Position numbers and translations under genes: made by a program. From the NCBI GenBank assembly GCA_030581615.1, contig JAKTTT010000038.1:62001-126000 (forward strand): a stretch of 64,000 bases of DNA. Reading direction: 5' to 3'. The notes beneath the pieces were generated by a model, which was not told the DNA's origin, made no database searches, and saw only the letters and a list, made by a program, of their open reading frames with translations. Each line of letters opens with the position of its first letter. The stretch's first letter is position 1. Below, in pieces: positions 48,401-57,475 of the stretch. Origin of the DNA: Alloascoidea africana. Lineage: Eukaryota > Ascomycota > Alloascoideomycetes > Alloascoideales > Alloascoideaceae.

Positions 48401-50410
48401 GGCCATGTGGTACAGTACAAGATTATTCTCAAGGCAATCATGGAGAAAACTGATAAAACACATCCACAATATGAACAATATCGCATAGCAATTGAAAAAT
48501 GTAATGAACTTTCTTCAAAGATCAACAGTCAATATTGGAACGGTGAAAAAAAACAAAAGTTTATCGATATGTTGTCTCGAATCGAGTTTAGAAATTTTAA
48601 ACGCAGTAATCTTGGCGTTTCGGGTCCTGATAGATGTATTATTTATCATGGAATGGTTTCGAGAAAGGCATTACTTAACACTGTTCAATCTTGTTATCTC
48701 ATCCTTTTTGACAGCTTTTTGTTGATCTGCGAGGTTGTTAAAACACCCACTGATAGTCGGTACAGAGTAATTGAAGAGCCGATCCCCATTGCGCTGCTCG
48801 TTGTCGAACTGCCTTCAAATGATGAAATGACCTCCGCTGTTCGACCTTCCTCTCCTGATACGGAAAAGGCACCGTTGAAAACCCGTCGCTCATCTTCTCT
48901 TTACTCCACAACAACGGGATTAAACGGTGGTGGTGGTGGTGCATCATCAGCGGATAAATGGTACGATTTTAAAGTCAGACATTTGGGTAAAGATGGCCAA
49001 TCCTACACTTTTTATACACGGGATTTGGAAGACAGAACCGCTTGGATCGGGATGATTCTAAAGGCTAAAAAAGCTTTCAATTACGACAAGTTGAAACGGA
49101 ATTTCGAACCTTTCCAACTCATGGTATTGGCAGATTATTCTTTTGCCCTTGAATCATTTGCGGTTCCGGATAAAGTGCCTTTATATATTGAAGCAAACGC
49201 AGTTGATATGGCAATAAGACCAATCGATCAAAACTATGTGAATGAAGCACATCGTTTCCCCAAAGCACGTTTCACTTCAACGATTTTATGTGCTACTTCC
49301 TTCATGTATGACAATATTGATTATGTCCTTTTCGGTACACAAATAGGTGTTTTCATTGCCGAATCTGGTGATACAAACAGTTGGCGAAAATTGTTGGATT
49401 TGAAAGCTGTTTCCCAGATTGAAATTCTCACTGGGTTTGATGTTATTGTTGCATTATCAGAACGGAATCTGGTGCATTTCGCTTTGGACAATGTTATGAG
49501 CGCTTACAAGAAATCGGATAAGCCTGTTTCGGCCACAATGAGACGGCTTTCTAAAGATGATGTCTATTTTTTCAAAGTGGGCGTTATGAATGGAGTTGTA
49601 AATGTTTTCTACATGAAGAAGGAAAGCGTCACAACAACGTCCAAATTCAAAGTGATGGTACCTGTTTTGGACGAGGCAAGAAACAAAAAGATGGAATATT
49701 TTAGAAATTCCCGCAAGTTTTACGTTCAATGTGAATGTTCGGATTTAAGCATTTTCAATACAACTGTTGTTGTTCACAGTACAAAAGGGTTTGAACTAAT
49801 GAGTATTCAATTTTTACAACCCATGAGTATCCCAGAACTGAACGTTGGGAATTATGTTCCTCAAAGTCGGAAAAACATTCAGAATACGATGAATTTTAAT
49901 TTCGAATACACGAGAAAGAAACTTCTTTCTTCTCCAACTTCCTCCATTTCTGTAAAACCTTTGGGAATGTACAGAATCAAGAACAATTCAGGAGATACTG
50001 AATTTTTGTTATGTTATGATGAATTTGCGATTTTTTGTAGTCCCGATGGACTGATTTCAAGACCACTCATGATCGAGTACAATTGTAAAGCAAACAGTGT
50101 TGCCTATGATAAAGGGTTTTTAATTATTGTGGGCACGGACATGTTAGAGATTCGAAAGATCGAGGAGCCCAAATTCGGTTCAACACATCGACAAAACAGT
50201 GTTCAGGTTAATGACCGACTTCTTTTCCCGACTATAGGATCCGTGAAACAGATTATCACCGGTAAAAATATCAAATTACTTGATAAAAAAACCGGCCAGA
50301 TCAAAATCTCATTCTGCCATCCTCGTGCTGCAGATAGACAGATTGTAGTTCAATTGATTCCGAACCATTCCTACGTTGATGATTCGGCAAATGCAATAGG
50401 TGTAAAGTAA
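45419..50410 (+). CDS. Rho1 guanine nucleotide exchange factor (DH-PH-CNH), Rom2/Tus1-like
   Basis: The 1663-residue single-exon protein is the largest in the window. Residues 1-640 are low complexity: Pro/Ala/Ser runs, His clusters, Asn/Ser and Gly/Thr repeats. A DEP-like helical segment (about 690-770: MNSKTAEKYASHILDRLFEEEAISL) is followed by a Cys cluster (GCYSCKVHTKDCELLRGRCYSSKC). The DH domain (about 835-1030) includes QSHIYDVIKGEKRLLRQN, IGHVVQYKIILKAIMEKTDKTHPQY; the PH domain spans about 1070-1210; a CNH (citron homology) domain, about 1280-1590, starts TSTILCATSFMYDNIDYVLFGTQIGVFI. This order is that of yeast Rom1, Rom2 and Tus1, which activate Rho1 for glucan synthesis and Pkc1 signalling. 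The N-terminus is longer than in those proteins (about 1155-1356 residues). GC is very high to about 46760 and then falls. Which paralogue it is remains open. Confidence 0.92.
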   Translation: MARLFRRKPPPKDDDDISQYYSDLRPRQQSLPASPNSAPSRPRPRPGPRPPPPGAEPWASEPSGQNRHRQLQLQQPALGDAPDGEPQLPQSAPQSAPLPAPGRADQLSARMAAPASSTTAFGHGDGDGHQLHQDLHDGPSRRLSSTSAGSDTTTIRAPSGGLQPAREASAPAPGRADSTRIRPPPGTLAPTLDPSTQPSLARIAVAPGPAPARHHSEGRLHYSLSSSSNSSSSSSSSSSAAAYLHHHHQLDPLQKAFPGRTASLSSQAGNIKMASAPGSAPAPAPAPGSAPGSLSGAASPGGAYRSRSITRPSVGAIHSPSRPPPLPPIQQTQVLLPAAPPLSSSSSLSSSSGAAQFHHHHHDSHSHSHSSGPPTALDDSYFPPRAMTSSSFSSSSSPPSNWQERQDSIVSNDPISPPRGASAGSRFSVSSSSRSSYSYHHNSISNSDYVSYEDIYDSYADNYDNNNNNSNSNSNYQEQQHDDVGRPIMTPSLENFQFAKTYSYPSLSPEQTGTPAQGAQRESRPGPSHDDDSHQDSASQRFEKQDCSAFLNSLEVSNRQKYENFQRSKTQNITTRYSSYAGRPIMAQRRSVPGHHALESTGPGGNGTGTGPGTGPGTATSPGPMADPEMIPRRSNTTQTVRQDNRNYVSLVPPVPLLPNISETLGSFVSQKLSSEQYESCKGIWSLNYVYEWLGNIWNATLNTPLAEVRLAISNLITHTIPTMNSKTAEKYASHILDRLFEEEAISLKDSDDGKKFLALHADIEVSGVIPILTGKGCYSCKVHTKDCELLRGRCYSSKCSRTLQLVTPEPPKLKGYLDYEEDWATYWHVTSDEIRQLGLDLVKKQSHIYDVIKGEKRLLRQNKVFIEVYGESLRTHSPPLVDNQKSYWQSAFGNIKPVMETHKKHLLDPMLQRQVQQGKFIEGVADFFLNWAENAEKVYLNYSLGLSKVIDFIKREKEKPKSVFVDWLKEMDQDERVKALKVDHNRLFSTGIIGHVVQYKIILKAIMEKTDKTHPQYEQYRIAIEKCNELSSKINSQYWNGEKKQKFIDMLSRIEFRNFKRSNLGVSGPDRCIIYHGMVSRKALLNTVQSCYLILFDSFLLICEVVKTPTDSRYRVIEEPIPIALLVVELPSNDEMTSAVRPSSPDTEKAPLKTRRSSSLYSTTTGLNGGGGGASSADKWYDFKVRHLGKDGQSYTFYTRDLEDRTAWIGMILKAKKAFNYDKLKRNFEPFQLMVLADYSFALESFAVPDKVPLYIEANAVDMAIRPIDQNYVNEAHRFPKARFTSTILCATSFMYDNIDYVLFGTQIGVFIAESGDTNSWRKLLDLKAVSQIEILTGFDVIVALSERNLVHFALDNVMSAYKKSDKPVSATMRRLSKDDVYFFKVGVMNGVVNVFYMKKESVTTTSKFKVMVPVLDEARNKKMEYFRNSRKFYVQCECSDLSIFNTTVVVHSTKGFELMSIQFLQPMSIPELNVGNYVPQSRKNIQNTMNFNFEYTRKKLLSSPTSSISVKPLGMYRIKNNSGDTEFLLCYDEFAIFCSPDGLISRPLMIEYNCKANSVAYDKGFLIIVGTDMLEIRKIEEPKFGSTHRQNSVQVNDRLLFPTIGSVKQIITGKNIKLLDKKTGQIKISFCHPRAADRQIVVQLIPNHSYVDDSANAIGVK

Positions 50411-51025
50411 GAAATAACAAAAGCTGGACTCGTTTTTTTTTTTTTCAACTCTCCCATATTTTTTTTGTTCTCTCATCATATTCATAAACTACATATTTTA
50501 CATTTATTACATTTACATGTTCGTTTACCATTTTTTTATTGTTTCATATATTGTTTTGTTCTTTTGAAGAAAAACATAATAATAGTTTCAAACTGTGTTG
50601 ATTTATCGATTTTTGGCCGTTTTTCATTTTCATTGTTTAGTACAGTTTCTTTTTGTGGTTCTCTCTCGATCTCTATATAGCTAAGTTGTTGTTTTCCGCA
50701 TACACTTGTTGGGCGTTGTTTTTTTTTTTTTGCTCGTTCTTTTCTGGGCGTTTTATATATCCTTAGATTCAGAAAACTTGTGTTAGTTTTTCTTTTTTGT
50801 TTTTTGTCTTTTGTTTTACTCAAATCCAAAACTATGTGAATCATGCAATCAACTTTTATGGTTCATGTGTTTTGGGGGAAAGTATTTTGTCGTTCTTGAT
50901 AATGTGAAATTTGATGTTTCGAAAATCTCCTAGTTGCAATGTTAACAGGGGGGTTGGTGTTACTTCTCCCATCATCTGTCTCACTTTAGAGAACCATAAA
51001 GAACACTACTGTATCGTCTACTACA
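50411..51025. other. Intergenic: Rho GEF 3' region and PurE promoter
   Basis: 615 bp, T-rich with several T-runs. Searched for a PurK/ATP-grasp domain in all frames and found none; an in-frame stop lies shortly upstream of the PurE ATG. Confidence 0.6.
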
Positions 51026-51562
51026 ATGGCAACAACTTCGACAACCCCTCTTGTTGGAATCATCATGGGATCCGACTCGGATCTTCCAGTAATGTCAGCG
51101 GGGGCGAAGATCCTGGACATGTTCAACATCCCCTATGAACTCACAATTGTGTCTGCTCATCGAACTCCAGCGCGAATGGTTGAATACGCACACGAGGCAG
51201 CAGACCGTGGTCTCAAAGTCATCATTGCGGGAGCAGGAGGAGCTGCCCATTTACCGGGGATGGTCGCGGCCATGACACCGTTGCCTGTGGTGGGAGTGCC
51301 CGTCAGGGCGTCCAATCTGGAGGGACTGGACTCGTTGCTGTCCATCGTACAAATGCCCCGTGGTGTGCCCGTATCCACAGTTGCAATCAACAATAGTACA
51401 AACGCGGCTTTACTGGCGGTCAAGATCCTGGGGACGTTTATGCCCGAAGTTCAGGCTGAGTTGGTAGAGTACTCCAAGGACATGGAAAAGGAGGTTTTGG
51501 AGAAAGCAGCAAGACTAGAAAAAGTTGGATATGAAGAGTACTTGATGACAAAAACAATATAG
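51026..51562 (+). CDS. Free-standing PurE: phosphoribosylaminoimidazole carboxylase domain
   Basis: A complete 178-residue class I PurE. Visible motifs are [17 protein letters not shown] (nucleotide-binding loop, residues about 10-26), [11 protein letters not shown] (active-site His, about 41-51), [28 protein letters not shown] and [32 protein letters not shown]. PurE makes CAIR in de novo purine synthesis. In fungi it is normally the C-terminal third of Ade2, fused to PurK; here it has its own ATG and no PurK sequence is adjacent. The wording ([40 protein letters not shown]) is that of fungal Ade2, not of bacteria, so fission or partial duplication of ADE2 is likelier than recent transfer. 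Its stop is 13 bp from the stop of the convergent reductase gene. Confidence 0.93.
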   Translation: MATTSTTPLVGIIMGSDSDLPVMSAGAKILDMFNIPYELTIVSAHRTPARMVEYAHEAADRGLKVIIAGAGGAAHLPGMVAAMTPLPVVGVPVRASNLEGLDSLLSIVQMPRGVPVSTVAINNSTNAALLAVKILGTFMPEVQAELVEYSKDMEKEVLEKAARLEKVGYEEYLMTKTI

Positions 51563-51575
51563 AAAACTATATATA

Positions 51576-52574
51576 TCAATGGCCATATTGTTTCACTCGG
51601 TGGTTTACAGCCTGTAGAGAATAGTATATTGTTTTCAAAACAGGTACTTTAACGCCCAACTTGTCAGCCGCTCTAATGACGTTCCCAGAAAGAACCTCGT
51701 ACTCAATCTCTTTCCCCCTTCTTACATCTTGAAGAGTACTTGGAACAAACCCATCATCATCTTTGGATATCTGCCAATCGATAAGAGCTGTGAATTTGGA
51801 CAATGGTGGCCATTTGGATTCGCCAAACTTGTGTAATCCAACTTGCCAAATCTCGGTCATAATGTCATACAGTAATTGAACGGATCCTGCATCGATGATT
51901 TCTTTCACCTTGAGGTTCAAAATAGCAGTGGAATTGTTGAAAGTGCCATTGCTTACGACTTTGGACCATCGTTCCAAAATTATGTCCTCACTAATGCTAG
52001 CAGTAATTCCAACTTTGACAGAAATGGAGTTGAATTTTGCCAATTGGTCCACATGTTTCTGAACCTTGTGCCAAGGCTCAACAAGACCAAACGCAATGAT
52101 GAACCGACCATAGGAGTAGTACGTCACCTCGTTTGGACCAGTTAGCCCAACGGCAACTCGAACCACACTTGAAACAAGAGGGATGTTGGGGTATAGCTTT
52201 TGATAAGGCTCCTCAATGTCCACTCCGTTTTGGGCCAGGATCAAAAGTGTATCTGGACCTGCGAATCGGTCGAGATTGGGCACAGCAAAGTCAGGAACAA
52301 CTTTGGAGGCCACAAAGATGTAGTCGTAGGGTTCCTCAGAGTACTCTTTTGCAGTCTCCTCGTTGAATACACGATCCACCGTAAACGTCGTGTTATTCCC
52401 AGAGTCAGTTGGATCAATTAGGTGGATCTTGTCCTGAATCTGGTCAAAGTTGGACCTTGCAAGTACCCCAATTTTGACGGATGGGATCGTTTTCTTTAAT
52501 AGAAAAGCATAGCTGAGCCCCACACCACCAGCACCAACTATGAGAACAGAGATTGACTCATCTACTTTTGTCAT
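51576..52574 (-). CDS. 2-dehydropantoate 2-reductase-like protein (ApbA/PanE family)
   Basis: The 332-residue protein has an N-terminal Rossmann fold (VLIVGAGGVGLSYAFLLKK, residues about 9-27) and downstream blocks typical of the PanE/ApbA family: YDYIFVASKV, LILAQNGVDIEEP (with the NG motif), and the C-terminal helical domain with ERWSKVVSNGTFNNSTAIL and LQDVRRGKEIEYEVLSGNVIRAADKLGVKVPVLKTIYYSLQAVN. Key family residues Lys (in RWSK) and the N.S.....G...E segment are recognisable. True ketopantoate reductase makes pantoate with NADPH on the way to coenzyme A; fungi carry several paralogues of unknown substrate, so the exact reaction is open. A CACGTGA site lies 109 bp upstream of the ATG. Confidence 0.88.
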   Translation of the reverse strand: MTKVDESISVLIVGAGGVGLSYAFLLKKTIPSVKIGVLARSNFDQIQDKIHLIDPTDSGNNTTFTVDRVFNEETAKEYSEEPYDYIFVASKVVPDFAVPNLDRFAGPDTLLILAQNGVDIEEPYQKLYPNIPLVSSVVRVAVGLTGPNEVTYYSYGRFIIAFGLVEPWHKVQKHVDQLAKFNSISVKVGITASISEDIILERWSKVVSNGTFNNSTAILNLKVKEIIDAGSVQLLYDIMTEIWQVGLHKFGESKWPPLSKFTALIDWQISKDDDGFVPSTLQDVRRGKEIEYEVLSGNVIRAADKLGVKVPVLKTIYYSLQAVNHRVKQYGH

Positions 52575-52682
52575 TGTGCCAGGTCTAGAAGAAGAAGAAA
52601 AAGAAAAAGAAGAAACCTATGGTGTTTTTATATTAGAAAACCAAGGCCTAGATACTGATAAGCCGCGGATTTAAAGTGATAG

Positions 52683-52689
52683 CACGTGA
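52683..52689 (+). promoter_or_regulatory. CACGTGA motif upstream of the ketopantoate-reductase-like gene
   Basis: E-box core 109 bp before the minus-strand start codon; candidate Cbf1-type site. Confidence 0.45.
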
Positions 52690-52903
52690 CATACATATAT
52701 ATCTCGCCCTTTCCGCGTAGTTATGAATAATGTATTTTTTTCTAGTTTACTCTCTCAGTCTTGGTTGAACTGTTCTGTACTCTAGAATATAGTCTTGAAT
52801 AATGGGAAAGGAAGGAAGAAGTTGGGATACGAGTTGGAAGCGTATGCCCAGACAAAATGACTTTGCACGCTTTCTACTTTCGGCTTTCTGATTTCTGCTC
52901 TGC

Positions 52904-53033
52904 TTCAGCATCAATATCAGCATCAGCATTAGCATCAGCATTAGCATCAGCTTCAGCACCAGCTTCAACACCAGCTGGAGGCCCAGTCCAGTTCTCCTAG
53001 CATCAGCATTTCCATTTCCATTTCCATTTCCAC
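52904..53033 (+). repeat. AGCATC and TTTCCA hexanucleotide runs
   Basis: Two separate runs of 6-bp units (52904-52974 and 53008-53033) in a noncoding spacer. Confidence 0.85.
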
Positions 53034-53233
53034 CACCGGCCAGCCCGCGTTACCCGGCGCGGAGTATTTAATAACCGTCGCAGGCTGCCAGAATCCTCGA
53101 ATGCTCCATCAGCTGATCCCCCGTGTAGAGAAAGTAGTCGCCGTAGATCCTTTTTCTCTTCTCTTTCGCCTTCTCAGCTCGCCTGCTCCCACTTCCCCCA
53201 TCGTCTGAGTCTGCCAGAGCACGAAGTGGGAGA

Positions 53234-54754
53234 ATGTCCAACAAGCGCAGAAAAAGCAGCTACGGTGAGTCTCTCTAGTTACCCTCCCACCACTTTGCGT
53301 GCGGGCAAGCTGGGCTGCGACCACCTTCTCCAGCACAGCAGTCCACTGCCACCTCATTCTCCAGTAGCGCACAGCTCGAGCCTCGACTGCCCTCGCACGC
53401 TCTGTCCCCCCGTCCTGTCTTGTGCCCGTTGTGCCATTGTTCCGTGGAAGTAGAAAACCAGCTTTATTAACATGTCGACAGAGATCGTCCGAGAAAACGT
53501 CACCGATGGTCGGACGGGCGAGCCTCGAGAGATTTCCTACACCCAGGTCAAGATGGTTGGCCATGGCTCGTTTGGAGTCGTCTTTCAAACAAAGCTTCTG
53601 CCTAGCAATCAGGATGCCGCGGTGAAGAAGGTTCTACAGGACCGACGTTTCAAGGTATGCTTGTTGTCGTTGTTGTTGTTTTTTTGTTGTGGGCCAAATT
53701 CCTCAATTCCCCGAAAATTTGGCCCCTCCCTCTACGCTGTTTATTGAATGGTTTTCTAACTGTTTCGAATATCAATTCGTGCTGGTTGTAGAATCGAGAA
53801 CTCGAAATAATGAGAGTCGTCCATCACCCGAACGTGGTTGATCTAATAGCTTTTTACTACTCGAAAACCGACCGCGACAAGGTGTACTTGAATCTAATAC
53901 AAGAATACGTCCCGGAGACGGTCTACCATGCTTCGCATTTCTATACGAAACAAAAGACAACAATGCCCATGTTGGAGGTCAAGCTCTATACCTATCAGAT
54001 CTTTCGCTCTTTGGCTTATATTCACTCCAAGGGAATCTGTCACAGAGATATAAAGCCCCAGAACCTGCTCGTCGATACACGAACCGGCATTCTGAAACTT
54101 TGCGATTTTGGCTCGGCAAAAGTGCTTGTCCCCACGGAACCCAACGTGTCCTACATTTGCTCGAGATATTACCGTGCCCCAGAACTGATTTTTGGAGCTG
54201 TAAATTATACAACCAAAATTGATACCTGGTCCGCCGGTTGCGTAATGGCAGAACTCATGCTTGGTCAACCCCTTTTCCCCGGTGAATCTGGAATTGACCA
54301 ACTGGTCGAAATAATCAAGGTCTTGGGCACCCCTTCAAAAGAACAAATTTGTACTATGAATCCAGCTTACATGGAGCACAAATTCCCCCAAATTAAAGCT
54401 CTACATTTCTCCAAAGTTCTGCGAAAGGGTCCTCCCGATTCCATAGATCTGATTAGCAAGATACTCGAGTACTCGCCGGGTACCCGACTCTCTGCAGTTG
54501 AAGCAATGGCTCATCATTTCTTTGACGAGTTAAGGGATCCTCAAACGCGTTATACTAATGGTCATTCAAATTCATCTTCAAGAGAACTTCCTCCCTTGTT
54601 TGATTTCGATGAAAATGAACTTAGTATTGCACCAGAGTTGAATGAAAAACTGATCCCACAACATGCAAGAAAAGACCTCCTGGAGAAGAAAGGAATCGAT
54701 TTGGCAACTTTTGTTCCAAAATCGAAACAGGAGATGCGTGCCCAGTTGAATTAG
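53234..54754 (+). CDS. GSK3: Glycogen synthase kinase 3 family protein kinase
   Basis: Preferred model: three exons (53234-53264, 53482-53654, 53792-54754), 388 residues. Intron 1 (217 bp) runs from GTGAGT to a CAG preceded by TTATTAAC; intron 2 (137 bp) has GTATGC, TTCTAAC and TAG. The product begins [16 protein letters not shown]. An alternative 381-residue form starts at ATG 53472, inside intron 1, and reads MSTEIVREN. Kinase motifs are complete: GHGSFGVV (Gly loop), AAVKKVLQ (Lys), [21 protein letters not shown], and [12 protein letters not shown] with the activation-loop Tyr and the Arg of the phosphate-priming pocket. It then follows the GSK3 pattern [25 protein letters not shown] and NYTTKID. 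GSK3 kinases of yeasts (Rim11, Mck1, Mrk1) act in meiosis entry, stress and wall signalling. The invariant Leu of QNLL is encoded by CTG. Confidence 0.94.
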
Positions 54755-56407
54755 AATGAAACAAACCAAACCAAGCCAAACCAAACTGAGCTGAACTGAA
54801 CTGAACTGAACTGACCTCAACTTTCCCGCTACTTTCCCCTCAACATGAACCTGAATCTGAAATATAACAAAAAAAAAAATAAAAGTAAATATCGAGACAT
54901 GCCACTTACCAAATCCTAAATGTTGTGAATAGTAGAATATCATTCACTTTTCTTTTTTTTGTTGTTTTGTTTTGTTGTGTTTTAATTTTTTTTTTTTGTT
55001 TCTCTCATAATTGTCATTTTTATAGGCCTTCTTTTTCCCAAGATGTCATACGCTGCTGGTGCTTTTTAATTTGAGAAACGTTAAAAGGTTGAGCGAGTGA
55101 GTGAGTGAATAGCACAAGTTAATATAAATGAGAGACCGAAATTTGAAGAAAAATGCAAAAAAACAATAAAACAAGAGAAAATTGGATGGTTGAAAAGTGG
55201 AAATGGAGAGCGTTTTGTCTTGAAAGAATGGGAAGAAAAAGGGGAAGGGAAAATGGACGGCTAAAAAGAAAAAAAGAAAAACCCGAAAAAAAAAGGAAAA
55301 CTCAGTGATTAATTTAAGGGAGTAAAAAGATTAAAAAAATTGGAACGAGACGAGACGAGCGAGAAGTAATGGTGAGAGAAGAGAATGATGAAGATGAAGA
55401 TGGACAACTTGAGTTACTCCGTGAAGGTTGGTTGATCTGAGCAAGCTTTATATAACGTACAGTGGGGGATGTGTTTTTCGATAAATTGATTTGTTACAAA
55501 ATTATAATTAGAAGAAAACTTTAAGAAGGTCTTTTTTTATCTGGAAAAAACCAAAAAAGGTATTCCAATATTTATCGTAGTAGTACAAGTTTCCCCTGTT
55601 GATTATTCGTAACGTTTAAATTTCCAATTCAGAAAATCGGAAACTTACAATCTGGGAAATGCATCCAGTTAAAAGCCAACAAAAAGAGAAACCAGTCCAA
55701 ATGGAAAACAATAAAATGGAATGATATAATTATGGAAAAGGAAATGCCGGGAACTGCCTAAATCCGAAAGCCGACAATTGCTTGCAAACAAGATAGAAAC
55801 TATTATGTCGCCTATATCAACAAAGCCGACAAATTGCGACAAAAAAATGTCCGGACATTTTACTAATACCAGAACAGTGGTAATCGGTTTTTACGGTTAA
55901 ACTAAAGGACGAGAGTGTAAAGTCGAGTTTTTTTCTCAAAGTATCTTTCTAACGGTTATATAAATGTGTTTTCTGTGAGTGAAGCTAACGCGCGTGTCTA
56001 CGTATTTTCCTCTCTACATGAGCAGTATCCACTTCCAACATTCCCACCAGTTATAGAGCTAGAAGAAGAAGCAGATAGAAATTGACAAGTGGTGAAAGTG
56101 CATAAACAGCGCACACAGGATTAAGTTAGACCAAAACATAAGACATAATAATGTAACTATGTATGCAAGCGATGATGGAACCAAACATCATATGTATAGG
56201 GAAGAAGAAAAAAAAAAAAAAACATAAAGTTTCGAAGTAATCAACTTCTGGGGCATAACGATTAGATTGAAGAAGATTCTTTCTAACAAGACTTGTTCAT
56301 TATCAAAGAATCCGCAGGGGTTTGGTCAAGGACCGGCCGGGGGAATCAATATCCGCCTCCATCTGTAATCATCATAGTAACGATGAGCATTTTTCCACAT
56401 AATTATT
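54755..56407. other. Long intergenic region between convergent GSK3 and ERG3
   Basis: 1.65 kb. Starts with AACCAAACCAAG and CTGAA pentanucleotide units (54762-54815), then A/T-rich sequence with long A- and T-runs. No open frame with a recognisable product and no RNA gene identified. Its length is unusual for a convergent spacer, so an unannotated noncoding RNA is possible but unsupported. Confidence 0.5.
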
Positions 56408-57475
56408 CTACTCCAGTTTCGAAGAGACTGCTGCATATTCTCGCTGATCTTCTTCAGATTCCACTTCTTTCCGTATTTTTTCCATCTCTGCCGTCTGTTT
56501 GGACCAGGTCGACTTTGCCATCTTCAAATCCTTATCCCACAACTCTTGTTCTGCCCTTCGATAACTACCACCTAGTCTATCCCACAGTGTTGTAAACTGG
56601 CCATAGTTATAATTAAAGTAAAGATGGTGCACTGTATGACATGCTGTACCGTTAATCGCCGCATTATCTGTCAAAAATTCACCATCGTGAATTAAAACAG
56701 TCCAAACGTTGACAAACACAAACAAAACCAAGTATGCCAACTTGTGCAAGGGGAAGAAAAAGGGGAACATATGATAGGGTAAGGACTGGAAGTATCCATC
56801 AACCGGATGAAATGCATGGGAAGCAAATGGAGTACAAACAATCCATTTATGGTGTGGTTTGTGAAGTACTTTATAAATGAAGGGAATATGGAGCCATTTG
56901 TGGATGTAGTATATACCACAATCAGTAAACATGATGAATAACGGGAACTGGAGAAAAAGGTACAATACCCCCCAATCCTCAACGTTCCAGTACAATTTGC
57001 CAAAACCTCGGATTTCAAGTAGGAACCAAGGTACAGTAAGCAAACTCATGAAAGGAATAGCCGAGAGAGCAAGGTTTATTTCCAATTTCATTTGATTTCT
57101 GAGGTACTTTGGATGGTTAAACGTTCGATGATCAAAAATAAAAATGTATGATAGACTTGCGCATAGCAGGTATAAAATAGCGCCGAAGAGCCAAACAGTT
57201 ATGAATAAGGAGGTGAACTGTCTCAGAATGTGATGTCTTGCAAATATCGATTTGGTCATATATTCCGAAGCAGGAAAATAAACAGGTTGATGTCCGTAGA
57301 AATGATTAGTTACCGACGAAGGACTCATAAAGTCGCTATCAACTCCAGAGTAGTTTCCGACATGGAGTCTTTTTGAAAGATATGAAGGGATATTCTCCAC
57401 CGTTGATCTAGGAAACAAGTTGGCGTATATCCGGTCAAACACATATGTGTCCAATCCTTCCAGAACGAGATCCAT
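56408..57475 (-). CDS. ERG3: C-5 sterol desaturase
   Basis: The 355-residue ER membrane protein introduces the C5-C6 double bond in episterol during ergosterol synthesis, using cytochrome b5 electrons and a di-iron site. The three His boxes of the fatty-acid hydroxylase superfamily are present: HKWLH (about 190), HKPHH (about 205) and HTVHH (about 280). Family wording such as VPWFLLEIRGFGKLY, FPLFIMFTDCGIYYIHKWLH, TPFASHAFHPVDGYFQSLPYH and FTTLWDRLGGSYRR is clear. Four to five hydrophobic segments lie at about 85-110, 135-155, 165-190 and 230-255. Length matches yeast Erg3 (365). A TCGTATA heptamer, the Upc2/Ecm22 sterol response element core of S. cerevisiae, lies about 317 bp upstream. Confidence 0.97.
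   Translation of the reverse strand: MDLVLEGLDTYVFDRIYANLFPRSTVENIPSYLSKRLHVGNYSGVDSDFMSPSSVTNHFYGHQPVYFPASEYMTKSIFARHHILRQFTSLFITVWLFGAILYLLCASLSYIFIFDHRTFNHPKYLRNQMKLEINLALSAIPFMSLLTVPWFLLEIRGFGKLYWNVEDWGVLYLFLQFPLFIMFTDCGIYYIHKWLHIPFIYKVLHKPHHKWIVCTPFASHAFHPVDGYFQSLPYHMFPFFFPLHKLAYLVLFVFVNVWTVLIHDGEFLTDNAAINGTACHTVHHLYFNYNYGQFTTLWDRLGGSYRRAEQELWDKDLKMAKSTWSKQTAEMEKIRKEVESEEDQREYAAVSSKLE

Larger units (their letters stand above)
52575..53233. other. Divergent promoter region with hexanucleotide repeats
   Basis: 659 bp between divergent starts. Contains CACGTGA (52683-52689), an AGCATC/AGCATT hexanucleotide run (52904-52974), a TTTCCA run (53008-53033) and a C/T-rich leader for GSK3. No gene. 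Confidence 0.55.

Noticed and set aside
52553-52559. TGACTCA resembling a Gcn4 site
   Set aside because: It lies within the coding sequence of the reductase gene; likewise a TGAGTCA near 61064 lies within the Ecl1-like gene.
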